A stretch of 64,000 bases of DNA from Halocaridina rubra (GCA_037179515.1 JAXCGZ010022667.1:158501-222500), one strand, 5' to 3'; positions 32,753-45,678 are shown, counted from the first letter of the stretch. Notes: generated from the letters alone by a model not told the origin. Made by a program: numbers and translations.

Positions 32753-33318
32753 TATTGTGAATAAATTGCTTTCCGTTAATACCAGCAAAGAATTAATGGT
32801 TTTGTATGCTATTATGGTAGCATAGATATTTCTGATTAGCTGTGACTAACCTATATATTTTCATCCAGTAGAATAATATTGGAAACTTATTATATGTGTG
32901 CTCATGCTTTCAGTTTCCCATTATTAAGAGTGTGTCGTTTCTGTTTCTCCAATTGCAGTGTCCTCTATTCTACTTTGCCTGTGTGACAGAGGTAATCGTC
33001 GAGTTGAGGCCAAAGCCTTGGCATACGTCCATGGTGCCGGGAAACGAAATCATGCTCACCACCTCCGGGATTCGAGGCAGCATTTCATAAAATTTAATTT
33101 GAAAAATTTAATTCAATTCTTTTAATGTCATTGCATTTCCAAAATTAAAAGAAAGTTGAATTCTGAGTTTCATTTAACCGAGTCCAGGTAAATGAGATGG
33201 GGTGTTCAAGTATAAATATCTGTCCTGTCTGTTTGTGAGCTCTTCACCGAGCTCAGTACTTTGAGTCCCCTTAGTTAAACAGAATCTTAACAAACACTTA
33301 ACCATCCTAACCCCAACA
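32753..33318 (+). repeat. Element B 5' LTR, 5' truncated
   Basis: Reverse complement of the 9725-10288 part of the element A LTR, ending AACCCCAACA. The outer 1.3 kb is missing and LINE L3 sequence adjoins directly. Confidence 0.9.
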
Positions 33319-33322
33319 AGAT

Positions 33323-33340
33323 TGGCGCCCGAACAGGGAC
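33323..33340 (+). promoter_or_regulatory. Primer-binding site, tRNA-Lys type
   Basis: TGGCGCCCGAACAGGGAC, 4 bases after the LTR end; identical to that of element A. Confidence 0.93.
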
Positions 33341-34739
33341 CCGAACAGACAGACTGATTTTGATAAATTTATTTTTATTTTGCTTTTAAAAATTGCACAT
33401 GAAACCCGATTACCATTGGCTCGATTATTGAAATGAATGAATCTTAGGCTGCACACGAAAATTTTCGCGCTAGAGACGTTGCGGATAAGAAATTTTTATT
33501 TTCAATATTAATTATGGTAACTAATATTTTCTTGTTTCCCTGTGGTAAACAATATTTCAGGAAATCTACATGAGATTATGTGGTAACAGAAATAAGAAAT
33601 TTTGCATGACAAGAAGACGTGTTATTTAAAATTTCATTTATTTGCGTGATAAGATTGAGTTTAAAGCATTCGTGTTTTAAATATCCATTAAAGGGTGATA
33701 CTTGTTAAGAATTTTACATATATCCTTGGGATTTAGGAATTGGGAGAAAGCATATTAAGTATTTTTGCTTATAATTGTGTTTTATATTCAAGCATTGATT
33801 GCTCATAGATTGGGAAGAATAACTTTGGTGTCATTTATCGAGCCTAGGCTAAGCCCTTCATGTGTCTGAGTTGACACTTGAAAATAAATTTTCTCATTAC
33901 TAGTAGACATGTGTAATCTGGCTGCCTAGTAAGCTGTTAGCTTATCTTTGGTGTATTTTGCATAGGATCTGTGCCCTTTTGGCAACACTCCAGAATTTTA
34001 CTTACGACATTTTATTTGTGGGTACTGCCATATACGCGCTCATACGCAGGCACGACCGCTTACGTACGTCGCTCGACTGTGGGTCTGCCACGCGCTCATC
34101 GCGGCCGCCGCGTACTGTACGCGCCACGCATTTTATTTGTGGGTACTGCCATATACGCGCTCATACGCGGCACGCCGCGACGACGCGCCGCTAGGGGTAC
34201 GCCTCGCGCCTCGCGGCCGACCGCTCTGCTGTTGTACTCTCAGGCACTGGGTGCTAGTCGGTAAAATTCATTGTTGCTCATTCCTTTCATTTGCACCATA
34301 ACTGCAGGTACTGCCACGTATTGCTGTTAAGCAGGCACGACTGCCATTCTGTATTACCAGTGTTTCATGCACTGTTTTGCAACATTTTGTTGCTGTTGCA
34401 CTTGACTGTGTTGCTCATTCCTTTCATTTGCACCACAACCGCAGGTACTGCCACATATTGCTGTTAAGCAGGCACGACTGCCATTCTGTATTACCAGTGT
34501 TTTATTCACTGTTTTGCAACATTTTGTTGCTGTTACACTTGATTGTATTTTGAGTCACTTTTATGGTGAGGTTTTGAGATCACTTTTACGTTTAAGTTTG
34601 AACTGTGGTGTTGAATTTTTTTTCTCTCTCCTTGGTGTTGTGTGGTTCTTTCATTTTTTTTTCTACTACTGTATTGTAGAGATTTGTTATTTTTTGTGGT
34701 TGTTTTGGCAATTCGTTATTGACTATTTAGGAAAGAAAC
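33341..34739 (+). other. Element B leader with shortened and scrambled arrays
   Basis: 33341-34000 matches the AT-rich leader of A. 34000-34260 corresponds to the 81-bp array: two recognisable units (34016-34065, 34135-34185) lie in unusually GC-rich, disordered sequence. 34262-34545 holds about two 137-bp units. 34546-34739 matches the segment just upstream of the A ORF. No gene is supported. Confidence 0.82.
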
Positions 34740-37700
34740 ATGGAAACCATCAAAACATTCAATGAGGAGCTTTACCTGGACATAATGATTGCTAGGGGTG
34801 AGAGATACGGTTTTTCCCCAAGACAGAAGCTCTTTGAATGGGCTCATGAGAAGATGGTTGAGCGCCGAGATAAGATGGAGGAGAGAGCAAGTGATGAGGC
34901 ACAAGCACAACGTGATGAGGCACAAGCACAACGTGAACATGAGCTTGCGCTTGCTCGGCTTCGAGCGGGAATCCCAGACAGTAGTCCTTTATCCGGAAAT
35001 AGAGATTACAGGAACGGGAAGCACAAGAGCCCCTCGCAGAACTTCAATCGTCCAGCTCATCCTCCTCACATTCCTAAGCCTTATTACGGCCATGCACCCA
35101 CACTCAAGAAGGATGACCCGGTAAGACCTAAGCCTCAGCAGTTCAGAGGCAAAGGCTATTACTCTGCTCCACCTTCCCAGGGTTTTCAGCCAAACTCTAA
35201 GAGCCACCATGCTCCCTCACACAGCGGCGGCCCACATAGCCATCTGGCCACTCACTCAGCCCATGTTGTGGAAACAGGGCCAGAAAGGGCCAATGAGGAT
35301 AATGCCGAGGAACCACCACACAAACTTGCCAATGTGGAATTCATCGAACATGATGATCTGGAAATGATCCCAAAATGCCTAGAAACCATAAATGGTGTGG
35401 AAGCTGAGATTGCCCTCGACACAGGGGCCAATGGCATACTTGTTGATGAGGGATTCGTCAGGGATGAAAATTTTACCAGCAAAGTCGTTCGTGTGCGGGT
35501 TGCTGAAAGAACACCCCAAATACGACGCTGCTGTGTCATTAACCTGGACTGCAAATACTACAAGGGAAAAACCCCAGCTGTGGCAATGATTGGGCTTATA
35601 TACCCTGTCTTGATGGGTCATGCACTGAACCTAGTTCCTACTTTCCAGGCCGACCTCTACCATAAGGCCATTTCTCATTATAACTTCCCTCGGGGGAAGT
35701 CACATGAAGCCATTTCAGCAGCAACTCCTGGCCTTGATGCCAAGAATATGGACGATTCTCCGACTGACTCCATTGAGTCTGCTGCAGTCAGTACACGTAA
35801 TGTGGAATGCGGAGAGTTTCCCCCTCCTTTACCAGATGATGCCCCTCTAGAGCCATTGAAGTCTCGTCCAGACTTTGCCAAATTGCAGCAAGAGTGCCCC
35901 AGCCTCAAACGCTGGATGCAGCAGGCCACCGAGGGAAGGACCTTCATGGTGAGAGGAGGAGGCCAGATCACTTACGCCCTTGAAGATGGAGTACTTCGTA
36001 GGCATGTGACTAAAGATGGCCACACCTTTAAACAGATGGTGGTTCCCGCTTCGTTGCACCGCCAGGCTATGTATGTGGCACACCATTTACCTCTGAGTGG
36101 ACACAGAGGAAAGGCAAAAACTCGGCACATCCTACAGAAGGCTTTTGCATGGCCAAACATGTACGCCGAAGTAGACAGATATGTAGGCTCCTGCCCTGTC
36201 TGTCAATCCACCTCAACGGCACCGGTACTGAAAGTTCCCATGGGGATAACTAAGCTCTCAATGGAGCCAATTTCATAGGTCGCTATTGACATATTAGGTC
36301 CTTTTAATCCAGCTTCGTCCTCAGGGAAACAGTTCCTCCTGGTATATGTTGACCTGGCAACAAGGTACCCAGATGCAGTGCCACTGTCTTCTATCACAAC
36401 TGAAGCAGTCGCTCATGCCCTATTTGAAATCTGCTCCAGGGTTGGCTTTCCTGAGCAGGTCACTTCTGACAATGGAAGTCAGTTTACAAGTAGGCACTTT
36501 GAGGCTTTCTGTAACCTTTTAGAAATGAAGCACATTCGTACGAGTGTCTATCATGCCCAATCAAATGGAGCATGCGAACGCTATAACGGGACATTGAAGC
36601 GATGTTTGCGCAAGCTAGTGATAGATATACCTATGCAGTGGGACAAGTACGTCCCTGCTGCACTTTTCTCCTTCAGAGACACGCCCCACGACGCAACTGG
36701 ATACTCGCCTTTCGAGCTGATTTATGGTCATAAGGTCAAAGGCCCAGTAGAATTCTTGGCAGAATGTTGGGATTCACCTACCATCGAAGATGACAATAGG
36801 GACGTTCATGAGTATATTTTGAAGTTTTCGTCTCACCTCAAAAAGGCTTGGAAAACTGCACAATTAGCCATTAAGGGTCACCAGCAGACTGCCAAGCTCC
36901 TCTTTGACAAGCGTGCGCGGCGTCGTGCCCTGACACCCGGAGATCGAGCTCTGTTAATTCTCCCATCAGATACTCGCAAGCTAATGCTACGCTGGAAAGG
37001 ACCGTACACTGTGGTACACCGGGTGACCCCTGACAAGTATGTGCTAAATGTTGATGGCAATAACCGGAAATACCACATTAACCAGCTGAAGCTTTATTGT
37101 GAGGACCCGGAGGTCCACAGGGATCCTGCACTGGCACTCTCAGCAACCCCTATAGATGCCCTCAGCATCAACAGAACCTCCAAGGCTGCAGCAACAGAGG
37201 TGCTCCATTATAGCCACCCCTTGCCTCCTATATTGGAATACTCCACCCTTGCAGTGGAGACACACTTAAGGGAGTGCAGTTTTTTGGAAGAAGCCCCTCT
37301 GACCGCAGCCACCGCCCTTGCAATTGAAGACATAACCTTAGCTTTTGATGATGGTAAGGATCCTGCCATTCCCACACACCGAAAGGAAAGTGTGAGTAAT
37401 TGCATTATTAACTCCAAACTGCAACCGAGTCAACGGGAACAGCTAAACAAGCTATTAGAGGACTATGAGAATGTCTTCAACGACCTCCCAGGCATTACCG
37501 CTACCCTTGAGCATCATGTCAGATTGACTGACCCAGAGCCATTTCGGCATTCCTATGGTTTTCCCCACCAGCTGTCCTTACAGCTGAAGGAAGATCTTGA
37601 CACTTGGGTCCGCCTCGGAATAGTTGAAAAGAGCATTTCGCCTTGGTGTTCGCCGTCACTGGCAGTGCGTAAGCGAGATGGCAGTCACAGGTTCTGCCTT

Positions 37701-38855
37701 GACTGTCGTAAGCTTAACTCCCGTACCATCTTTGATGGAGAGTCCATTGCTGACGCCGAGTATATTTTCTCGTTGCCTTCCCAGGCCCGTTACCTGTCCA
37801 AGTTGGATTTGGCCAGTGGATTTTGGCAAGTCCCGTTGAGCGAGACTACCAAGCCTCTTACAGCCTTTTCCACAAGATATGGTCTATACCAGTTCAGGGT
37901 CATGCCTTTTGGTATGGTAAATGCTCCTGGCTGCTTCAGCAGACTCATGAAGATAGTACTACAGGATCTCGACAATGTTTCATGCTTTATAGACAACATC
38001 CTGGTGCATTCTCAGGATTGGTCAATGCACCTCGAGACCATCCGCAGAGTTCTCACTCGTCTGAACCAGCATGGACTTCATTTAAAGCCTTCCAAATGTG
38101 AGATTGGTTTCACACAATTGCAGTATCTCGGCCACGTGGTTGGAGAAGGAATTATGTCCCCTTTACATGACAGGGTACAAGCTATTAAGGATATGGAGAA
38201 ACCCGCTACTGTCACTCAACGGAGATCATTCCTGGGTAGTGTCGGCTACTACCAACGGTTCATTCTACACTTTAATACTATCGCTGCCCCTTTGCAACAA
38301 ATGACCTCCTCAAAGCAAGGTAAAACCTCCCCTGTCCAATGGACAGATGAAGCGGAGAGAGCATTTTTCAAGCTCCGAGAAGCATTGGCGAGTGAGCCAG
38401 TATTACAACTGGTAAACCCTGATTTTCCATTTATCTTGCAGACCGACGCCTCAGACAAAGACCTGGGTGCCGTGCTCTTGCAAGCCCGATCAGACAACTC
38501 AGCAGAAGTAGCTCCAGTGCGATATGCAAGCCGCAGGCTTCGCCCTGCAGAGCAAAATTACTCCACCATGGAGAAGGAAGCTCTAGCTGCATATTGGGCC
38601 ATAAAGAAATTTGAAGTCCATCTGTATGGTTAACATTATACCCTGAGAACCGACCACCGACCTCTCCTATATTTACAGACTGCAGACAAGCTAAATCCTC
38701 GCCTGAAAAGGTGGGCACTTTACCTGAATCCTTTCAAATTCACTCCCCAACATGTTCATGGCAAGGACAATGACCTTGCTGATCTACTAAGTCGACGGTC
38801 GTTACCCTCAAATGAGGAAGCTGGTGCTGTTAGCCTAAATTTCACTAGTCAGTAA
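34740..38855 (+). pseudogene. gag-pol: Element B Gag-Pol, two nonsense codons
   Basis: Collinear with the 1371-residue product of element A, with an identical start (METIKTFNEE) and a stop at 38853-38855, 4116 bp in all. In-frame stops occur at 36276-36278 (TAG, just before the first integrase catalytic residue) and 38631-38633 (TAA, inside RNase H). The RT catalytic box reads FIDN rather than FIDD near 37990-38001, which removes a metal-binding aspartate. The Gag part is as short as in A, so the lack of a visible capsid predates the split of the two copies. Confidence 0.93.
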
Positions 38856-39491
38856 AGATTACTTCTTTGATGTGTTGTTTATTTTTTATGCTTATCTTTT
38901 ATGTCTTTAATACTGTACTGTACTTGTTTATTTTAGCATACAAACGTTATTCCTAATGGAAGATGAAAAAGATGAAGAATAATTCCTTGATCGTACTTGT
39001 ATTTTTCCCTTTGTGGGACTTTGAAAGCCAGAACATGGCGGAAACATTTTAGTTTAGTGTTGAATAGCTGAAACTGTTTTAAATCCAGTCGCCAATGTTA
39101 GTGAGGACGTGGTTCAAATTTTTCATTTGCGTATACTGTATTTTTTTTGTATATTATATTATTGCCTTCTTGCATGTGAAGCATTCATAAATTTAAATAT
39201 TGATATTCACTGATATCCATTGTGATTTAATTTTCTTGAAATTTGAATTTAATCACATTTCTTTTATGTTTTGCATGTCATTTAATGTTTTGTTTATAAG
39301 ACTTGTTTACTTTTCCTAATAGTATGATATGTTCCAGTGGTGGATCCCATTCTTATTGTTCATTTGTTCTTTTCCATGAGAAGGATATCTCATCCCTCAT
39401 AATAACACTGAAGTCACCGTAACTTCCTCTGTTCTTTTTTCGCCTTCTGTAGTAGAATTTTGCTAAATCAATATTCTCTAGAAAGGGCCTT
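38856..39491 (+). other. Element B 3' noncoding region
   Basis: Counterpart of 11628-12264; no gene seen. The purine run AGAAAGGG before the 3' LTR is conserved (39480-39487). Confidence 0.6.
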
Positions 39492-40745
39492 TGTGACAGA
39501 GTGTTTCGCTCAAAGTCACCAGAGGCTGTTAGATGCCTTATTAATTAATTTAGTAACTTATCTGTCATTTTTCTAACTAAAAAAAATAATTCCCACTTCT
39601 TGACTTTTGCAGATTATGATTATTTGCAATTTATATTTTAGCTTATAGCTAATTTTAAATATACCTTATTTACTCTTCTTGTACGTGTAGAAGTATAGTC
39701 CCGATATAAAGGCTGCTCCTATTTTTTTTCCACCTATTCACTGAACTCACCAGATACGTTGTGTTTACAATTCTCTTATTATAAAAATTGTTCTTGCTGA
39801 TAATTTTGTTATAAATTTGATCTTGCTGTTATGTCATTAGCCTGTCTATATATATCAGTAGCTTCTTTATTATTTAAGTACTTAAATTCCGTCTCCTACG
39901 AGCAAAGGACGTTCTGGAGATTGTTTACCAGTAGCCTAACTTTTCATTATTATTCTCGTTTTATTTTATTTGCTTCCACTTGTTGCACCTGAAATACTGT
40001 CTCTCTCTTGCATCTCTGCTATAATTGCCCGCCAGGGACCACCACTAAAGTAGTTCTTAAATGATATCAGAGCCAGTTACTGCTCTAGAAATGTATCCTA
40101 CAGATGAACTCACCAGGAGGGACAATGAAGCGTCCTCAGTTGGCGCCCAAAGATCCCAGAGGCAACATCTCACCCGAGCAGTCTAAGTTTATTTCAAACC
40201 TTATTTACGTGGCATCTTCACAGGAATTCATGTGGCACAACAAGGTGAGGGACAGTGTATGGTAAAGCTCGTGGGTCAAGCAAATTGGTTTTTCGAGAAT
40301 TAGTTACATTCGTCGGCTACCCCCCAATTAAAGGGGGAAACAGTCAAGGTATATGTATGTATGTTACTGGCTAAATCCTACAAATTTTTTCTCAGATTCC
40401 ATTCCCACACAAACGAAAGTTTGTAGATTACCTAACTGGAATCTCACTTGCCAAAGTTAATTCTTTAACCTGGAAATTACAGCTGATATACATTGCTAAG
40501 AAGTTTCTTTTCATTGAATGTGATAAACGAAAATCTCATCCTCTGAAGACTGGTTATGAGCCCGGAAAATCTATCCCTTTTTCCTAATAGATTCTAATTT
40601 CAGTTCATCTCTTCCTTTCATCGTAAATAAAGTGTTTTACATCAAAAACTCGTCAATAAAGCTATTTGCTATATAAATTGCAAATAATTAATCATTTAGC
40701 TAAAGTGTTTTATGCTATAAACTGCAAATAAATAGAAGGTAATTT
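39492..40745 (+). repeat. Element B 3' LTR, 3' truncated and rearranged
   Basis: Starts TGTGACAGAGTGTTTCGCTC. About 170 bp near 39740-39930 differ from the A LTR, and an extra segment of about 50 bp (ggctaccccccaattaaagg..., 40314-40363) interrupts it. Similarity to A fades at about 40700-40745. Confidence 0.8.
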
Positions 40746-41496
40746 TAGTTGTATCAGAAATCCCTCTCTCTGCTACGTATATTCCAAAGAATGAACTATA
40801 CATTATACATACGAATATACGTGTATACTTAATATAAATGAGTAGGTATACATACTAAGTCTAAAAGTATACATACATGCACTTATGTTACAATAAACGA
40901 AACAATCATGCAAAACAACACTTACATAATGTACGTAGAAATAAAGTGTCATGAAATATATTCAAGACACTCTCGTTAATATCTAATTGCATTAAGCGGT
41001 AGAAGAAGAGGAGGAGGAGGGAGAATAAATCTCTATCTGCAAACGTTTTGCCGCCTCCGTATCAGCTGATGCTCTTGCACGCTATTTCCCTGCCGATATT
41101 ATATTGCAAATATGTTTGCTGTTTGTTCTTAATGCTTTTTTCCATTCTCTTCGTAATATCAGATCGCTTTAAGCGGTAGAGGAGGAGGAGGATGTGGGAG
41201 AATGAACCTCTGTCTGCAGACGTTTTGCTGTATTAGCTGATGTGTTTTCGCACTCTTTTTTCCTGACGATACACAAATGATATATCCATGCAATATGCTG
41301 GGTAAAGAGACACTGAAGCACATAGCAGCATGGCGAAAAAGTGCCTCCAAGGCGGTCGATTATTTACTAAAATGATTTTTTTTTTTCTAACTTTTTTGCA
41401 TGGGCAATATTCGTATATTTCGTATTTTTTTACCATTATTTTTTGGGGCGTTATTCCACTTTTGCGGATTATAAACACACGTAAAAATCGAACTAA

Positions 41497-41498
<2 letters not shown>
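40746..41498. repeat. AT-rich sequence with a local direct duplication
   Basis: The block taagcggtagaagaagagga...tgccgata (about 40993-41099) recurs at about 41171-41273 as ttaagcggtagaggaggagg...ctgacgata. The rest is AT-rich, with no gene or element I recognise. Confidence 0.65.
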
Positions 41499-41567
<69 letters not shown>

Positions 41568-41571
41568 TATA
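41499..41571 (+). repeat. (TA)n microsatellite
   Basis: Mostly perfect TA repeats ending at the TA that precedes the Tigger-type end. Confidence 0.95.
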
Positions 41572-41888
41572 CAGTTATCCCCCCCTTATCGCAGTAGATC
41601 GGTTCCGGGACCCGGCGCGAGACAGGAAAACCACGAAGTAGTAACAACATTAAAAAAAAAAACTTTTTTTTTTTTTTTAAAGATGATTATGACACCAGGA
41701 CAGGTCAAAAATGATAAAATAAAACGGCCTTTATCAGGCTGTAAAGAGAAACAGAGATGGAGAGTGTAAAGACCTGTCAGATGTGGAGGGATTATAAAAG
41801 ATGTGTAATGAATATCCAGCTCTCTGCTGGGTTTACTATACCTCTGCATTACTTTCATGATGTCTATTCTAAAAATTCTCCTTTGATC

Positions 41889-41967
<79 letters not shown>

Positions 41968-42022
41968 GAATTCGCAATTAAACCATTATTTTTACTATAA
42001 ATAATGTAGTTTTGGACGAATG
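41572..42022 (+). mobile_element. Tigger-type element end (left)
   Basis: Starts after TA with cagttatccccccc and contains gttccgggacccggcgcgagacaggaaa, closely related to the inverted terminal sequence at 47830-47904. Includes an (ATT)n tract at 41889-41966. The Mag-like gypsy element is inserted at its right side. Whether it and 47258-47904 are the two ends of one element is uncertain. Confidence 0.6.
41889..41966 (+). repeat. (ATT)n microsatellite
   Basis: 78 bp of uninterrupted ATT triplets. Confidence 0.95.
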
Positions 42023-42358
42023 TGTAGTTCAGTCTGACAAGATATCAAGATTACCACAATATCATTTAAGGTAACAAAATAGGCCAAAGTCATTATCTTC
42101 AAGTAATTTTATGTATCAAAAATGAACAGACCAAAAATATCACACTACACAAAAAAGGCGGCAATACAGAGTCAGTGTTGCCATAAAAACAGAAAACCAA
42201 AACAATGTACAGTTCGTTATGACAAAAAGAAGCAAAATTAAGGGATCACTTTACAACAGCAAAAAAAATTATTAATAAATAAAGTGAAAAAATATATATA
42301 TATCAATTAATAAATAAATTAATATATAAATAAAGAAGACATATATCATACCACTACA
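42023..42358 (-). repeat. Mag-like 3' LTR (336 bp)
   Basis: TGTAGTTCAG...CCACTACA. Its (AT)n tract is only about 10 bp. The adjoining internal sequence on the sense strand is GGCAGGGGAGTGT, a plausible polypurine tract (42359-42372). Confidence 0.93.
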
Positions 42359-42459
42359 ACACTCCCCTGCCAGTACAGGAGTACATTAGTTTTTAACACT
42401 GATAATAGAAAATATAGATATATAATATATATGTGGAGACATAGATACAAAAATACAAA

Positions 42460-42642
42460 TTAATAATATACATAATCAGGGTTACGATTAAATCTAACTC
42501 GACGAGATTTCGTAACAACAGATTGAGGTATTTTCTCTTCAATAACATCTTTATTATCAATATTTTCAGGAATAGATGCACTACTAGGAATTAATGTATC
42601 AGAACTTGTGTCATTTGTAGAATTAGAATCAGAAAAAATCAT
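42460..42642 (-). pseudogene. pol: Mag-like Pol C-terminal tail, shifted frame
   Basis: Ends with VTKSRRVRFNRNPDYVYY, the basic arginine-rich end typical of Mag-like Pol. It is in a different frame from the preceding Pol segment, with the change at a run of six T on the sense strand near 42637-42643. Confidence 0.75.
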
Positions 42643-43432
42643 TATTTACACTTGGTTCAATCACATCAGAATTGACAGCCTCTGGCACAGAATCATTATT
42701 TACAGTAGGTTCTGTCTCATTAGAACTGATAGTTTTTGGTATTGAGGCAGGTTTCAATCTATCTACAGATACAGTAGTTATATTTCCAGAAAGCTGACGT
42801 AAAATAAAATATTTATCACCACGTTCCACAACTTCAAGTGGACCAAAGTAGGGAGCCTCTAAAGGGCGACGTACACGATCCACTCTAACCCAAACATGTG
42901 TACATGATTCAAGATCTTTTGGAACATAAGGTTTAACAGAGGATGAATGAAGGTATCCATAAGAGGATTCAGAAAAATCTAATTCACGCATTCGAGATAC
43001 AAATTCAGAGACAATTTCTTTTTGTTGTGCAAAAGAAGGAATTTCAGTAGTTACCATGATTTTAGGACTAAGTAGCATACTTCCTGTTACCAAGGTAAAT
43101 GGAGAAACTCCAGACTCTGTGGGGACACATCTTAAACCTAAAAGTACTATTGGTAAAGAAGCAAGCCAATCATCTTTACGTGCCATCAGAGATACTTTCA
43201 ATACTCTATGTGATCTTTCAACCATGCCATTGGATTGAGGGTGATATGAAGTGGTACGCAGTCTATGAAATCCAATTATAGAGGAAAGTTGCTGAAATAA
43301 TGCAGATTCAAACTGAGCACCTCTATCAGTAAAAACATATAATGGCACTCCAAAACGAGATACCCAACCTTTAATAAAGCAAAAGCAACAGTGGTAGCAG
43401 AAATATCTGTGATGGGGATGGCTTCCAACCAT
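42629..43432 (-). pseudogene. pol: Mag-like integrase core, C-terminal segment
   Basis: Carries the second and third integrase catalytic residues in FTDRGAQFES and SNGMVERSHR, followed by the C-terminal DNA-binding region (GPLEVVERGDKYFILR). The frame opposite the first integrase segment implies a one-base change near 43377-43384; the coding sense is clear only downstream of that point, and the first 20 or so residues of the open frame are shadow. Confidence 0.85.
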
Positions 43433-43626
43433 CTAGTAGATCTGTCAATACAGGTAAGAACGTATTGTTCTGGTGCTGTAAAAGACTGGCCAGGGACTTT
43501 ACTAGGAGGGAGAGGACCAACAATATCTAAATGTACAAATTCAAATCTCCCAAACGGTGCTGTAAAATTTGTAATAGGAGCACGGGTATGGCGGTGCACT
43601 TCAACCTGCTGACAAGAAGTACACTC
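43384..43626 (-). pseudogene. pol: Mag-like integrase, N-terminal segment
   Basis: Follows an in-frame TAA (43627-43629) directly. It carries the zinc-binding cysteines (CTSC) and the first catalytic residue in FVHLDIVGPLPPSK. The frame ends in shadow sequence after FALLK because of the one-base change at about 43380. Confidence 0.82.
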
Positions 43627-45678
43627 TTAAGTCCAACTTCGAATATCTCGATCCATATTAGGCCAAAAGTACCTAGCTTTGATAAGGCGCAACGTACCTT
43701 TGACTCCTGGATGTGAAATGTTATGCATAAATTGAAATACTGATTTACGAGAAGCTAAGGGAAGAATTGGTCTTGGATGGGGTGTTGACACGTCACAATA
43801 TAAGTCATGATTCTGAATTTTGAAAATTTTCAATCTCTCTTTGTAATTAAGAATTTCTGTGTCAGTGGATTGGCTCTCAGCTATACTGGTTAAATCATGT
43901 AAGTCCACTGAGACAGAAGATACAGGTAAAGGTCTGGAAAGACAGTCTGCTACAATATTGTCTGCACCCTTGATATGTACAACATCTGATATATACTCGC
44001 TAATTAAAGACCAATATCGTTGCTGTCTATCTGACTTGGCTGTATGAGGATTCTTAAATGCAAAAACAAGGGGTTTATGATCAGTAAATAAAACGGTTTC
44101 ACGTCCTTCAATTACATGTTTAAATTTTAGTACAGCCAGATACGCAGCAAGCAGTTCTCGGTCAAAAGTAGAATAACACCTCTGAGTTTCTGATAATTTC
44201 TTTGAAAAGAATTCAATAGGGACAAATTTACCATCCTGAATTTGGTGTAACACAGCTCCAGCTGCCACTTGGGAACAATCAGTCACCAGATGCAGTGGAG
44301 AATTACACTTACTAGTGAAATATGCAATGGTACAAGCATTGTTAAGTGACTCTTTAGCACTTACAAAGGCAGATTCTGCTTCCGAATTCCATACTAGTTC
44401 TTTAGATTTAGGTTGTAATCTAATTAATTCGGTCAAAGGATATACAACATCAGCAAAATGCGGTACCATTTGTCTATAGTAATTGAGCATTCCTATAAAC
44501 CTACGTAAGGCAGCAGAATCTGCTGGCTTAGGAAAATCAACAATATCTGTCTGTTTATGTGAACCAAGTTTTAAACCATTAGCAGTGATCAAATATCCTA
44601 AATATTCTATTTCATTTTTAAAGAATTCACATTTATCAGTAGAAATTTTAAGATTATTAGAGCTTAGGATTTCAAATACTATAGACAAATGTTTCTTGTG
44701 CTCTTCTGTATTCTCTGAAAATATCAGAATATCATCCAGGTAAATAAATACAAAATCAAGGTTTCTAAATAAATTGTCCATCAAACGCTGAAAAGTGGCA
44801 GGGGCATTCCGAAGACCATAAGGCATATATAAATATTCAAATAGCCCAAAGGGTGTGGTTACTGCTGTCTTTTCAACATCTGAAGGATGCATAGGGATCT
44901 GGTGATAGGCTTTTAACAAATCAATTTTACTGAATATCTTTTTCTTGTAAAGCTTTAATGGCACACTACTAATATGTGGTAAAGGATATTTATCTGGCTT
45001 GGTCAAAGTATTAAGTTGCCTAAAATCACCACATACTCTCCACTCCCCTGGCTTAGGTTTAGGAACTAAATGAATGGGTGAAGCCCAAGGTGATTTAGAG
45101 GGTTGTACAATTCCCATATCCAACAACTGTTTAAATGCTTCCTTGGCAGCAGAATATTTGTCTGGAGCCAAAGGACGACATCTAGCAAATGTCGGAGGAG
45201 AACTCCCTGTATCTATATAATGAAAAACATTAGAATTCTTGAAAGAATTATTAGCTGTAAGAGGCTTAACACAGGACAAGAGTGAGGGAAAATCTTGGAA
45301 CAACTGTTGTACAGAATCAGGTAAATAGTTCAAATTATTAATCACATAAGAAACATTATGATTTGCAATATCACCTTTTACAGAACATTGTGTTATATTG
45401 TCATGTAAAGTTTTATTCTTACAATCAATAAACAATCCAAAATTGCAAAGAAAATCATTACCTAATAAAGGTGTACATACATCTGCAACAACAAATGTCC
45501 AGTTAAATTGACGGCGCAACTGCCGAATATCAAGGTCAAGAATAATTTCACCATAAACTTTTATCGACTCACCAGTGGCCATAGAAATATTAACTGCTGT
45601 TGGCCTTAATAAAATTTCTGAAACATACTTATAAGGAATAATGGAGACTGCTGCTCCTGTATCCACAGTGAAGACCAT
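43627..45678 (-). pseudogene. pol: Mag-like Pol: protease, RT, RNase H (683 aa before stop)
   Basis: Protease DTGA lies at residues 6-9 of this open segment. RT carries WRVCGDFRQLN, FSKIDLLKAYHQIPM and the catalytic box YLDD. RNase H has LVTDCSQVAAGAVL, YSTFDRELLAAYLA and LFTDHKP. The integrase zinc-binding histidines are at the end (HNISHPGVKGTL), where a TAA interrupts. Pol is in the -1 frame relative to Gag, and its frame is open back across the Gag stop at 45765, as expected for expression by frameshifting; the overlap contains GGAAAAC. RT and RNase H themselves look intact. Confidence 0.93.

Larger units (their letters stand above)
32753..40745 (+). mobile_element. Element B: Gmr1-like Ty3/gypsy copy, both LTRs truncated
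   Basis: Plus-strand copy of the family of element A. It keeps only the last 566 bp of the 5' LTR (32753-33318) and about 1250 bp of the 3' LTR (39492-40745), so no target duplication can be found. Internal order is as in A. The Gag-Pol frame has the same 4116-bp length but contains two stops and a catalytic change. Older or less constrained than A. Confidence 0.93.
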
